DNA of 16,659 bases, from assembly GCA_030624945.1 (NCBI GenBank), contig JAUXJB010000009.1, positions 1 through 16,659 of the forward strand, given 5' to 3'. The notes beneath the pieces are model-generated. The model made no database searches, was not told where the DNA came from, and worked only from the letters and a program-made list of their open reading frames with translations. Shown here piece after piece: positions 1 to 6,887 of the stretch (its first letter is position 1; each line of letters starts with the position of its first letter). The DNA comes from Deltaproteobacteria bacterium (GTDB lineage: Bacteria; Myxococcota_A; UBA9160; SZUA-336). The translations under genes were made by a program, and so were the position numbers.

Positions 1-998
1 AACTCCCGTCCGTCGGGTGCGCGCGCCTCCACGGTGAGGTTGTTCTCGCCGGGCTTCAGGTGAACGTACCCGTCGAAGGAGCCGTCGGCGAAGACGCGTA
101 CGGCTCGACCGCGGGCGCCTGTCGTGTGGTTGATGAGAGAGACGTCCTCCAGGAGAGCGACGTCGAGCCGCGGGAGGTGGTCGATGATCTCCCCGGGCTC
201 CTTCACCTCGAAGTACCTGCCATCCGTGGTGCTGGCCAACTGCTGCAGAACATCCGGTCGCTCTAGCGCCCCGCGGCCGATCGCGAACGCGTAGATCCGC
301 ACACCCGCCTCGGCCGCGCGCTTCCCCATGCGCAGCGCCGACCGGCGCGCGTAGATGTCGGGTCGGGGTTCGGTGGGATAGCCGTCGGAAAGGATCACCA
401 GGATGCGTTCCCGGTCGGGTGGGCTCTTGCGCAGGACCCGCAGGCCCGTGCGGATGGCGGAAGCCAGATTCGTACCGCCCCGGTCGTCGCGGACCTTCAC
501 CCGTTTGAGCGCGACGAGCGCATCTTCGGGATGCCCCAGTCCCGCTCGCAGGCGCGATCGCCCGGCAAAAGTCAGGATCGCGACACGCGTCCAGCGCTCG
601 TCCACTCGCCGGACCAGGCGCTGGGCCCCCAGCAGCTCCGCCCGGGCAATGGTGTCGCCCGCGTCCGTGGTCCACCTGCGGTGTGACTGGCTGGTGGTAC
701 GTCTCAGCGCTCCCCGGCGCATGGTGCCGACCGTGCCGTCTCCGTCGATGTCGGAGCCGGAGGGCAACAGCGTGCTCGCGGAGAGGTCGATGGCGACGAC
801 CAGATCGTAGGGAGTGGCCGGGCCCACGACGGCGCGCCCGCGAATCTCGAGGAGGGGCACGATCTCCGTGATCTGCTCGTTCGCGTCAGGGGAGGTCACA
901 TCGAGCCAAACGGGCTCGTCGGCCACGGCCCGCCCGCCCGAGCATGCGAGCCAGAGGATGGTCGCAAATCTCAGGGCCCCATGAGAGTTCCATCTCAT
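1..998 (-). CDS. Secreted von Willebrand factor A domain protein (3' end beyond window)
   Basis: The reading frame runs from ATG at 998 leftwards and is still open at base 1, so about 332 residues are visible and the C-terminus is missing. The N-terminus looks like a signal peptide, with a hydrophobic stretch at residues 11-19 and a probable cleavage after AVA at 24-26. The VWA domain starts near residue 64 and has the metal-ion (MIDAS) motif DLSAS (D71, S73, S75), a later GGTNL threonine and an LSDGYP aspartate. After MIDAS there is an unusual insert with an EF-hand-like DIDGDG sequence. Beyond the domain comes LKPGENNLTVEARAPDG, a beta-sandwich-like segment. VWA domains usually bind proteins through a divalent metal, so an exported adhesion or scaffold role is likely, but the partner is unknown. 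No good Shine-Dalgarno precedes the ATG. It diverges from the aspartyl protease gene over 61 bases. Confidence 0.85.
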   Translation of the reverse strand, partial: MRWNSHGALRFATILWLACSGGRAVADEPVWLDVTSPDANEQITEIVPLLEIRGRAVVGPATPYDLVVAIDLSASTLLPSGSDIDGDGTVGTMRRGALRRTTSQSHRRWTTDAGDTIARAELLGAQRLVRRVDERWTRVAILTFAGRSRLRAGLGHPEDALVALKRVKVRDDRGGTNLASAIRTGLRVLRKSPPDRERILVILSDGYPTEPRPDIYARRSALRMGKRAAEAGVRIYAFAIGRGALERPDVLQQLASTTDGRYFEVKEPGEIIDHLPRLDVALLEDVSLINHTTGARGRAVRVFADGSFDGYVHLKPGENNLTVEARAPDGRE

Positions 999-1059
999 AG
1001 AGAACACTTCGGAAGATCTGGGCGAGAGTTTAAAAGGGGCTTCGGTCGATAGAAGATGT

Positions 1060-2007
1060 ATGGGTGAGAAGCACCGGGACGAGGCGCGGAGCCGTCAGGG
1101 CAAGCTCACGACGGTCGCCTGCTGGCTGGTACTGGCCGCCGTACTGCTCGGTATTCTCAGGTTCACCTCGCTTGGTGCCCGAACGACGCCAACGCTCGAT
1201 GTGTCCGCGTCCCATGAGGCGGCCATTCGGCTGTGGCGGCCCCCGGGCTCGCCCGCACATCGTCTCGTCGCGGTGGGCCTCGGTGCCGCGGACGAGCTCT
1301 TCCTGCTCGACACGGGCGCGGCCGAGACGGTCATCAGCCCCGCTGCGGCCGCCCGCGCCGGTCTCATCGAGAGCGCGCGGCCCGTCCTGGCGGCGCTCAA
1401 CGACTCGTTCGGCCTCCACGCGCTGGTCCGCGTGGATCGGCTCACGCTAGGCGCCCGTACGTACGCGGACTTCGAAGCGCTGATCCTCGACCTGTCGCAC
1501 CTGGAGGGCGTGCTGGGTACCGAGCTCGCCGGAGTCCTGGGGATGAACGTGCTCGGCCAGAGCCCGTTCGAGATCGACTTCGTTCGCGACGTGCTCCGGA
1601 TCGGCGGATCGCTTACGGCCTTCCGGGCGGACCTTCCGCCGCAGCTGCTGGAGTCCGAGTTTCCGCTGCTGGATCTCGACGGAACCGTCGTCGTCGAGCT
1701 CGTCATCGAGGATCAGACCGCACTGTTTGTGATCGACACCGGTGCGGTCCCCACGACCGTGCAGCCCGACCGGGGCTTTCGCGGGGCCGTGTACGGACAC
1801 CAGATGACCCGCTTCGACGCCGGGGGTGCACGTTCGGTCCACGTTCAGAGTGTCGTGCTCGACTCGCTCTCGCTCGGCCACATCGAGCGTCGGAGCTTCG
1901 CCGTCGACCTCGGGGAGTTCAATCTGCTCGGGGCGGACTTCCTGCAAGGGACGGCGCTCTTCATCGACGCTGGCGAGGGCCGGGGAGTGCTCTGGTCGTT
2001 GCGGTAG
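1060..2007 (+). CDS. Membrane-anchored retropepsin-like aspartyl protease with two DTG lobes
   Basis: 315 residues. A single hydrophobic helix at about residues 16-33, after a basic cytoplasmic stub, should anchor the protein with its body in the periplasm. Two homologous lobes follow. Lobe 1 has LLDTGAAET (catalytic D84-T85-G86) and a typical GVLGMNVL flap-end motif near residue 158. Lobe 2 has VIDTGAVPT (D226-T227-G228) and ends with LLGADFLQG. Bacterial retropepsin-like proteases usually carry one lobe and dimerise, so this looks like an internal duplication giving a pepsin-like single-chain enzyme. The substrate is unknown. The start was taken at ATG 1060, which gives the full basic stub; a GTG at 1064 is in another frame. 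No strong ribosome binding site is seen. The stop lies 2 bases from the stop of the convergent DsbA-like gene. Confidence 0.85.
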   Translation: MGEKHRDEARSRQGKLTTVACWLVLAAVLLGILRFTSLGARTTPTLDVSASHEAAIRLWRPPGSPAHRLVAVGLGAADELFLLDTGAAETVISPAAAARAGLIESARPVLAALNDSFGLHALVRVDRLTLGARTYADFEALILDLSHLEGVLGTELAGVLGMNVLGQSPFEIDFVRDVLRIGGSLTAFRADLPPQLLESEFPLLDLDGTVVVELVIEDQTALFVIDTGAVPTTVQPDRGFRGAVYGHQMTRFDAGGARSVHVQSVVLDSLSLGHIERRSFAVDLGEFNLLGADFLQGTALFIDAGEGRGVLWSLR

Positions 2008-2009
2008 CG

Positions 2010-2627
2010 CTAGCTCTGCTCCTCGAGAGCTCTTCGAATCCAGCGCCGATACGTTTCCGCCGGGTAAGCACCGGTGATGGCGGCCTCGCGGCCCTGTAGC
2101 TGAACAGCGGGGACCCCGATCACGCCGAGATCGAGTGCCGCCCTGTGCTCTTCCAGGACCTCCTCCAAGAGCGCGGGATCGTCGGCCCGCGCCAGGTTTC
2201 CCTCGGCCAGGCCGGCGTCTCTCCAGATGTCACGCAGCGTCTCGCGATCGGTGATGTCCCGGTTGTGGGTGAAGTAGGCTCGCAGGAGCCGGATGTGGAC
2301 GCGCTCGAAGGCGTCGGGGCCGATCCGCGCCGCGGCCTTGGCCACGAGGTGGGGCGGCACGCTGTGGCTCGGTGGTCCGGAATCGCCAGCCCAGACGTTG
2401 AACTCGCCACTCTCGTCTTCGGCCGCGGGGCGCATCCAAGCTCGGGTGTAGCCCCGGAACGTCTCGAGGTCCCGCTTCTCGTCCGGCTCGGGTCGCAGCA
2501 GGAAGCTGCGCCACGCGAACCCCACCTGATCCCCGAACTCCTCCCGGATTGTCCGCAGGCGGACCGCCGCGTTGAAGCACCAGGGTCAGAGGTAGTCGGA
2601 CCAGACGTTGAACACAATCCGCTTCAC
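2010..2627 (-). CDS. DsbA/FrnE-type thiol oxidoreductase, probable selenoprotein (UGA = Sec14)
   Basis: The frame starts at GTG 2627, preceded by an AAGGGGG ribosome site about 12 bases upstream, and ends with TAG at 2010, giving 205 residues. It is interrupted once, by TGA at 2588-2586. Reading through gives VKRIVFNVWSDYL-U-PWCFNAAVRL, so the TGA falls exactly where this thioredoxin-fold family has the first Cys of its C-x-x-C active site (here U14-P15-W16-C17). Downstream the protein is intact: an alpha-helical insertion, the helix HRAALDLGVIGVPAVQ with the cis-proline P173, and a normal C-terminus. FrnE/DsbA proteins of the 2-hydroxychromene isomerase-like group oxidise or shuffle disulfides. 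No signal peptide is visible, so a cytoplasmic role is likely. An ordinary gene call would begin at GTG 2525 and lose the active site. The alternative is a nonsense mutation or base error (TGC to TGA), but the exact position and the SECIS-like hairpin argue for selenocysteine. Confidence 0.85.
2554..2571 (-). promoter_or_regulatory. Candidate bacterial SECIS hairpin
   Basis: On the coding strand the sequence CGCGGCGGUCCGCCUGCG can fold as CGC/GCG plus GGC/GCC stems, separated by one bulged U on the 3' side, with the apical loop GGUCC. The stem begins 14 bases after the UGA and the loop guanines lie 20-21 bases after it. E. coli fdhF SECIS has two 3-bp stems, one bulged U and a GGUC loop at nearly the same distance; its bulge is on the 5' arm, so the match is close but not exact. 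SelB recognises such a loop. A competing hairpin at 2551-2564 is possible. Confidence 0.65.
2586..2588 (-). other. In-frame UGA, predicted selenocysteine codon
   Basis: This TGA is the only stop between GTG 2627 and TAG 2010 in this frame. It sits at codon 14, in place of the first Cys of the C-P-W-C motif, and is followed directly by Pro-Trp-Cys codons. Sec replacing the N-terminal (nucleophilic) Cys of a CxxC motif is the usual pattern in redox selenoproteins. Confidence 0.8.
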
Positions 2628-2700
2628 GGTCCCGTCGCCCCCTTGGATCGGCTCGGACTCCAGCGTATCACAGCCCTGTTTTGCTAAGGTTCTGCCTTCT

Positions 2701-2709
2701 CCCCCCCCC
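2701..2709 (+). repeat. Nine-base poly-C tract next to GGGG
   Basis: A run of nine C followed by four G lies just upstream of the kinase-like gene, and the G run forms part of its ribosome binding site. It is in the 94-bp divergent region between the DsbA-like and kinase-like genes. Such runs can slip in replication or sequencing; being non-coding here, a slip would not shift either frame. Confidence 0.6.
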
Positions 2710-2720
2710 GGGGAGCTCGG

Positions 2721-3551
2721 ATGGAAAGGCGCTCGATCGGGACGCGGCTCGCTGGCGCGTTTCGGAGCCGCGGCGCGGAGGAGCTCGAGGGCTCGCGCGC
2801 AGAGCTCGTACTCCAGCAGCTCGAGGAGACGCGAGGGGCCTTGCGGGCTACCCATGCCCAACTCGTCGAGATGGAGCGACTGGCGGCGGGGGAAGAGCTG
2901 GCGAGCGACTTCGCGGACGCGATCAACAATCCGCTCGCGGCCCTGCTGGGGCGCCTTCAGATGCGGCTCGAGGCCAGTCGCCCACCCGACCCGGAAGACG
3001 AGCGTCTCTACGCTTTGGCCCGGCGCATCGCGGAGGTGGTCGAGGGCATGTTTCAGCTCGCGAGGCGCCAGCCTCTCGAGCCCCGTGAGGTCTCCATCGC
3101 GAAGATCGTGGAGGAGACGGCGCGCCCGCTGCGCGCGTTGGCCGAGGCGCGCGGCGTCAAGCTCGCCATCTCCCTCGACCCGGATCTGCCCGACGTCTTC
3201 GCCGACCCCTCGCTGATCGCGCAGGCGCTGTCGGAGCTGGTCCAGAACGCACTCGCGGCGAGTGCGGAAGGTGGACAGGTGGAGCTCGACGTCGAGACAT
3301 TGGCAGGGGCCGCCGCCGTGTGCTTCCGGGTTCGGGATGCGGGCCCGGGCATCGCACCCGAGCTCCGCGAGCGCGTCTTCGATCCCTTCTTCACCACACG
3401 CCGGGGTTCGCTCGGACTGGGACTGACCCTGGCCGGCCGCATCGCGCGTGGACACGGCGGCAGGCTCCGGATCCAGTGTGCCGAGGGCGGCGGTTGCGAG
3501 GCCACGCTGGAGCTGCCGCTCCCTCCCAGCTTGCAAAGATCGGAGCGGTAG
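2721..3551 (+). CDS. Histidine-kinase-like protein lacking the phospho-acceptor histidine
   Basis: 276 residues, with no membrane helix and no recognised sensor domain. Residues 20-60 look like a coiled coil leading into the dimerisation helix. The H-box, normally AHEINNPLA, reads ADAINNPLAALLGRLQ, so residue 66 is Asp (codon GAC) instead of His and residue 67 is Ala instead of Glu. The ATP-binding domain is complete: N box ELVQNALAA (N176), G1 box RDAGPGI (D206, G208, G210), F box FDPFFTT (220-226) and G2 box GSLGLGL (229-235). It may bind ATP and act as a pseudokinase, allosteric partner or phosphatase; autophosphorylation at the usual site is not possible. A GAC/CAC base error cannot be excluded. 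ATG 2721 has GGGGAG six bases upstream. No response regulator gene is adjacent. Confidence 0.8.
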   Translation: MERRSIGTRLAGAFRSRGAEELEGSRAELVLQQLEETRGALRATHAQLVEMERLAAGEELASDFADAINNPLAALLGRLQMRLEASRPPDPEDERLYALARRIAEVVEGMFQLARRQPLEPREVSIAKIVEETARPLRALAEARGVKLAISLDPDLPDVFADPSLIAQALSELVQNALAASAEGGQVELDVETLAGAAAVCFRVRDAGPGIAPELRERVFDPFFTTRRGSLGLGLTLAGRIARGHGGRLRIQCAEGGGCEATLELPLPPSLQRSER

Positions 3552-3583
3552 GTCCGAGCTTCGTTTCCCTCCCCCGATCGGAA

Positions 3584-3601
3584 AGCGACTCAAGAGTCGC
3601 T
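3584..3601. terminator. Hairpin between convergent genes, possible bidirectional terminator
   Basis: AGCGACTC-AA-GAGTCGCT is a perfect 8-base inverted repeat 33 bases after the kinase-like stop and 50 bases from the FKBP stop. On the minus strand it is followed by TTTCC, on the plus strand by no T run, so termination is plausible rather than certain. Confidence 0.5.
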
Positions 3602-3603
3602 CT

Positions 3604-3621
3604 GCGCGCGGCAAGGCGCGC
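3604..3621. terminator. Second GC hairpin in the same intergenic region
   Basis: GCGCGC-GGCAAG-GCGCGC forms a 6-bp stem with a 6-base loop, two bases after the first hairpin. It lies between convergent stops and has no T run, so it may add to termination or transcript-end protection. Confidence 0.35.
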
Positions 3622-3650
3622 TGTGCGCTCCGATAGGCCGTTAGGATCGG

Positions 3651-4337
3651 CTAGCGGACGATGTCGATCAGCTCGACCTCGAAGCTCAGAACAGATCCGG
3701 GTGCGATGCTGCCCTTTGCGCCCTGGTCGCCGTAGGCGAGGTCCGCGGGGCAGACGAGCTCGCCCTTGCCCCCGACCTTCATCAGCTGCAGGCCCTCCGT
3801 CCAGCATGGGATCACGGCGTCGAGGGCGAAGGTTGCGGGGGTGCGATCGCGCGTGCTGTCAAACACCGAGCCGTCCGTGCGAGTGCCGTGGTAGTGCACC
3901 TGAACCCGGTCGCTGGCCGTCGGGCTCGCGCCCGTTCCCGGCTGCAGCTCGGTGTAGATGAGCCCGCTGGGCATGCGCACCGCGCCGGGGTCCGTCTCGG
4001 CACTCGCCAGGAAGGCCGTGGCCTCCTTCTCCATCCGCGCTCGCGTCACCTCGACGCGTTGCTTGCGCAGGTCCTCGATGCGTCTCGCCCACAGCGTGGG
4101 GGAGATCCTGGGCTCGCGGCCGAGGGCACCGTCGGAGAACCCGGCCAGCAGAATCTCCAGCTCGGTCTCGCTCAGCTGGAACTCCTCCACGGCGTTGGCC
4201 AGGCTGAGCCCCATTGCGTAGATGATCTTCTCGTCCTTTGTAGACAGCTCGGGTCCGTTCTGTCCGCCACCGCTGGCACTTGCGGGCAGAGCGGCGCACA
4301 GCGCCAACAGCAGGAAGGTTCGGAATGTCGGCCGCAT
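3651..4337 (-). CDS. Periplasmic FKBP-type peptidyl-prolyl isomerase (FkpA/Mip-like)
   Basis: 228 residues, catalysing cis/trans isomerisation of prolyl bonds to help envelope proteins fold. A signal peptide covers about residues 1-22 (hydrophobic LLLALCAALPASAS). The N-terminal helical dimerisation domain runs to about residue 115 and includes KIIYAMGLSLANAVEE, as in Mip and FkpA. The FKBP domain follows with the expected pocket residues: VHYHGTRTDGSVFDST, VIPCWTEGL (the conserved pocket Trp), LAYGDQG and the closing LSFEVELIDIV. Loop VIPCW has Pro-Cys where Gly is more common before the Trp. ATG 4337 was chosen because AGAGGAG lies five bases upstream and the signal peptide starts there; the frame is open further upstream without good starts. 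It faces the kinase-like gene tail to tail and diverges from folB. Confidence 0.92.
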   Translation of the reverse strand: MRPTFRTFLLLALCAALPASASGGGQNGPELSTKDEKIIYAMGLSLANAVEEFQLSETELEILLAGFSDGALGREPRISPTLWARRIEDLRKQRVEVTRARMEKEATAFLASAETDPGAVRMPSGLIYTELQPGTGASPTASDRVQVHYHGTRTDGSVFDSTRDRTPATFALDAVIPCWTEGLQLMKVGGKGELVCPADLAYGDQGAKGSIAPGSVLSFEVELIDIVR

Positions 4338-4544
4338 GGGAACTCCTCTGGACTCGTACGCAGCCCCTTGAATCGTCATTTGCGCCCGACAGGTTGAGCG
4401 CTCCGGGCAGGCTGTCAACCGCCGAAGCCCGAGGGATCTCGCGCTATTAGGTGTTCCGAGTGCCGATCGCGCCCCGCTTCCCTGTAAAGCTCCGGTGAAT
4501 GGACTGGACAGTCGTTCCGACGCCTGCGGGACCTGCCGAAGCAC

Positions 4545-4550
4545 TAGACT
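4545..4550 (+). promoter_or_regulatory. Possible -10 element (TAGACT) for folB
   Basis: TAGACT lies 30 bases before the folB start. The same hexamer occurs before gor (4969-4974) and aat (9896-9901), which suggests a recurring -10 form. No convincing -35 is seen at 16-18 bases. The rest of the 243-bp gap 4338-4580 holds only small dyads, such as GGTTGA/TCAACC at about 4391-4420. Confidence 0.35.
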
Positions 4551-4580
4551 TGCAGGCGCACCTGCGGATGGGAGGCATCG

Positions 4581-4955
4581 GTGAGCGTTCTGCGGTTCTC
4601 TGGCGCGAGGATGCAGGTCCGCCTGGGCTGTTCCGCCCAGGAGCGGATCACGCCACAGGACGTGGATCTGGAGGTGTCGATCCGCTTCGCAGAGCTGCCG
4701 ACGGCCTGCGAGACGGATGAGCTGAAGGATACGGTGAGCTACTCGGACCTGATCGATGCGGCCCGCGCGCTTTGCCGCGAGCGCGAGTACAAGCTGATCG
4801 AGCGACTGGCGGCCGAGCTCTACGCGCGGCTCCGACCGGAGCTCCCCGGGCCTGCGCAGCTGTGGCTGCGGGTCACCAAGCTGCACCCGCCCGTGGAGGG
4901 GTTGCACGACGGGGTGAGCTTCTCCCTGGGCGACTGGGAGCCCTTGCCGCGCTAG
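4581..4955 (+). CDS. folB: Dihydroneopterin aldolase
   Basis: 124 residues, the usual length. FolB converts 7,8-dihydroneopterin to 6-hydroxymethyl-dihydropterin and glycolaldehyde in folate synthesis, as a cytoplasmic oligomer. Visible family features are LGCSAQER with the catalytic E21, DELKDTVSYSDL (substrate-site segment), YKLIERLAAELYARL and VTKLHPPVEG with the catalytic K100. These positions match the Glu22/Lys100 pair of characterised enzymes. GTG 4581 was chosen because GGGAGG sits five bases upstream. gor follows after 61 bases with its own possible promoter. The family also includes epimerase paralogues (FolX), but the Glu/Lys pair and genomic generality favour FolB. Confidence 0.85.
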   Translation: MSVLRFSGARMQVRLGCSAQERITPQDVDLEVSIRFAELPTACETDELKDTVSYSDLIDAARALCREREYKLIERLAAELYARLRPELPGPAQLWLRVTKLHPPVEGLHDGVSFSLGDWEPLPR

Positions 4956-4968
4956 GGAGCCCAGCGAG

Positions 4969-4974
4969 TAGACT
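4969..4974 (+). promoter_or_regulatory. Possible -10 element (TAGACT) for gor
   Basis: TAGACT lies between the folB stop and the gor start, with TTGCCG at 4944-4949 as a weak -35 candidate at a long 19-base spacing. It would give a leader of about 36 bases containing the gor ribosome site. Confidence 0.35.
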
Positions 4975-5016
4975 CATGCCTCCGGCAACGAGGCCGGGCG
5001 AAGGGGGGAGCGCGAC

Positions 5017-6366
5017 ATGGCTCGCTACGGCTTCGATCTCTTCACCATCGGCGGCGGCTCCGGCGGCGTACGCGCCGCGCGCGTGTCCGCGTCGTTCGGT
5101 GCGCGCGTTGCCCTCGCCGAGGAGCGTTACCTCGGAGGAACCTGTGTCAACGTGGGCTGCATCCCCAAGAAGCTCCTGGTCTACGCCTCTCACTACGCCA
5201 GCGACTTTCGGGACGCGAGGTCGTACGGCTGGTCCGTCGACAACAGCCAGGTCGACTGGGGAGCTCTGATCGCCAACAAGGACCGCGAGATCGCACGCCT
5301 GAACGGCGTCTACGGCCGCCTGCTCGGCGACGCCGGAGTGGAGCAGATCGAGGGCCGCGCGACGCTCGTCGATGCTCACACCGTGGCCGTGGGCGACCGG
5401 CGCTTCACGGCGGAGAACATCCTGATCGCGACGGGGGGCTGGCCAGCCCTGCCCTCCATTCCCGGCATCGAGCGCGTGATCACGTCGAACGAGGCGTTCC
5501 ACCTCAAGTCCCTGCCGGAGCGCGTGATCATCGTCGGCGGCGGCTACACCGCCGTGGAATTCGCGGGGATCTTCCACGGCCTCGGCGTCCAGACCACGGA
5601 ACTCTACCGCGGGCCGCTGTTCTTGCGCGGGTTCGACCTCGACGTGCGCCAGGTGCTCGCCGAAGAAATGCGCAAGCAGGGCGTGGATCTGCGCTTCGAA
5701 GCCGTCGTCGAGAAGATCGAGCGCACGGACGCGGGGCTCGTCGCCAGGCTCGCGGACGGAGGCGCGCTCGAGGCCGACGAGATCATGTACGCGACCGGCC
5801 GCCGCCCACTCACGCGGGACCTCGGGCTCGAGGAGGTCGGCGTCGAGCTCGACGCCAGGGGAGCGATCGTGGTCGACGAGTACTCGCGCTCGTCCGTCGA
5901 CCACATATGGGCGGTGGGAGACGCCACCGACCGCATCAACCTGACTCCGGTCGCGATCCACGAGGGCATGTGCCTGGCGAACACGCTCTTCAATGACAAG
6001 CCGACCAGACCTTGCCACGACGATGTCCCGTCTGCCGTCTTCAGCCAACCGAGTATCGGTGCGGTCGGTTTGACCGAGGAGCGGGCGCGCGAGCGATACG
6101 CCGAGCTCGACGTGTACAAGAGCCGCTTTCGCCCGCTCAAGCACACGCTCACCGAGAGCGACGAGACGACTTTCATGAAGCTGATCGTCGATCGCGAGAG
6201 CGATCGCGTCGTCGGCTTCCACATGGTCGGTGCAGATGCGGGCGAGATGACCCAGGGCGTCGCGGTGGCGATCAAGTGCGGGGCGACGAAGGCGCAGTTC
6301 GACGCGACGATCGGTATTCACCCGACGTCGGCGGAGGAGTTCGTGACGATGCGGGAGCCCGCTTGA
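5017..6366 (+). CDS. gor: Glutathione-disulfide reductase (NADPH)
   Basis: 449 residues, full length for the family. It reduces GSSG to GSH with NADPH through FAD and a redox-active disulfide in the cytoplasm. The FAD site is IGGGSGGVRAAR (11-22), and the disulfide is GGTCVNVGCIPKK (C43, C48). The NADPH domain has GGGYTAVEFAG (174-184) with R198 and R204 in YRGPLFLRGFD, the arginines that select NADPH over NADH. The second FAD motif is IWAVGDATDRINLTPVA. The C-terminal HPTSAEEF supplies the catalytic His/Glu pair (H435, E440). These features distinguish it from lipoamide dehydrogenase and mercuric reductase. A strong GGGGGAG site precedes ATG 5017. The stop TGA overlaps the ATG of the next gene by one base, so the two are probably translationally coupled. 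Confidence 0.95.
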   Translation: MARYGFDLFTIGGGSGGVRAARVSASFGARVALAEERYLGGTCVNVGCIPKKLLVYASHYASDFRDARSYGWSVDNSQVDWGALIANKDREIARLNGVYGRLLGDAGVEQIEGRATLVDAHTVAVGDRRFTAENILIATGGWPALPSIPGIERVITSNEAFHLKSLPERVIIVGGGYTAVEFAGIFHGLGVQTTELYRGPLFLRGFDLDVRQVLAEEMRKQGVDLRFEAVVEKIERTDAGLVARLADGGALEADEIMYATGRRPLTRDLGLEEVGVELDARGAIVVDEYSRSSVDHIWAVGDATDRINLTPVAIHEGMCLANTLFNDKPTRPCHDDVPSAVFSQPSIGAVGLTEERARERYAELDVYKSRFRPLKHTLTESDETTFMKLIVDRESDRVVGFHMVGADAGEMTQGVAVAIKCGATKAQFDATIGIHPTSAEEFVTMREPA

Positions 6367-6887
6367 TGCGACTCATCGGTTTCCTGTTCGCGCTCATCGC
6401 GGCCATGGCGATCATTCTCGCGATCGCGCTCGGCGTCCCCGAGGTCAGCGGGGGGCACGGTTTCACCCATCCCTTGCTGGAGACCATGGAACGGGGCGGT
6501 GCCGGGTACGCGCGTGTCGAGGGCGTGCTGGAGCTGGGCTGGGCCTTCGGGCTGGCGCAGATCCTGCTCTTCGTGGGCCTCCTGGCGCTCGGTGCCCGCA
6601 CCCGTCGAGGTCTGCGCGGGCTCGGCTCCGGACTCGTGATCGGCGGCCTCGTGTACGCCCTGGTCTGGACCGCCCTGGTGCTCGCGTACCGTTCCTACGC
6701 GCTGGGCTCCGATCCGGCGCTCTTCCTGGGTTTTCCCGTGCCAACCGCGCTCCTGTTGTTCGGGCTCTTCCCCGTGCCCTTGATCTTCCTCCTGCTCTAC
6801 GTCGTCGGTTTCGAGCGCTGGATCGCGACGCCTTCCGATCTCGCCGAGCTGGAACGGCGCCTCGCGGAGCTGCGCCGGGACTCCTGA
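6366..6887 (+). CDS. Four-helix membrane protein of unknown function
   Basis: 173 residues, not recognised. Four hydrophobic segments are clear: about 4-24, 59-79, 87-110 and 120-146. A short charged tail (SDLAELERRLAELRRD) at the C-terminus may form a coiled coil in the cytoplasm. The first loop, about 35 residues with GGHGFTHPLLETMERGG, probably faces the periplasm. The gene is held between gor and the symporter by one-base overlaps at both ends (TGATG), so all three should be made together. Some sodium:solute symporters have small membrane partners encoded just upstream (for example the DUF485 protein before ActP), and this could be a similar subunit, but I see no sequence match to those. 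Confidence 0.75.
   Translation: MRLIGFLFALIAAMAIILAIALGVPEVSGGHGFTHPLLETMERGGAGYARVEGVLELGWAFGLAQILLFVGLLALGARTRRGLRGLGSGLVIGGLVYALVWTALVLAYRSYALGSDPALFLGFPVPTALLLFGLFPVPLIFLLLYVVGFERWIATPSDLAELERRLAELRRDS

Noticed and set aside
2010..2525. Treating the DsbA-like gene as starting at GTG 2525
   Set aside because: This would drop the first strand and the whole active site of a thioredoxin fold. The upstream frame carries clear family sequence on both sides of the TGA.
2551..2564. Alternative hairpin GTCCG-CCTG-CGGAC as the SECIS element
   Set aside because: Its stem is perfect, but the loop CCUG has no guanine in the first two positions, unlike bacterial SECIS loops. It is kept as a competing fold.
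2586..3614. Long minus-strand open frame running from 3614 into the TGA at 2586
   Set aside because: Most of it is antisense to the kinase-like gene with arginine-rich, low-information sequence. Only the last 13 codons, from GTG 2627, are real and belong to the selenoprotein.
4873..6321. 482-codon minus-strand open frame opposite gor
   Set aside because: It is a shadow of high-GC codon bias; gor on the plus strand has complete family motifs over the same DNA.
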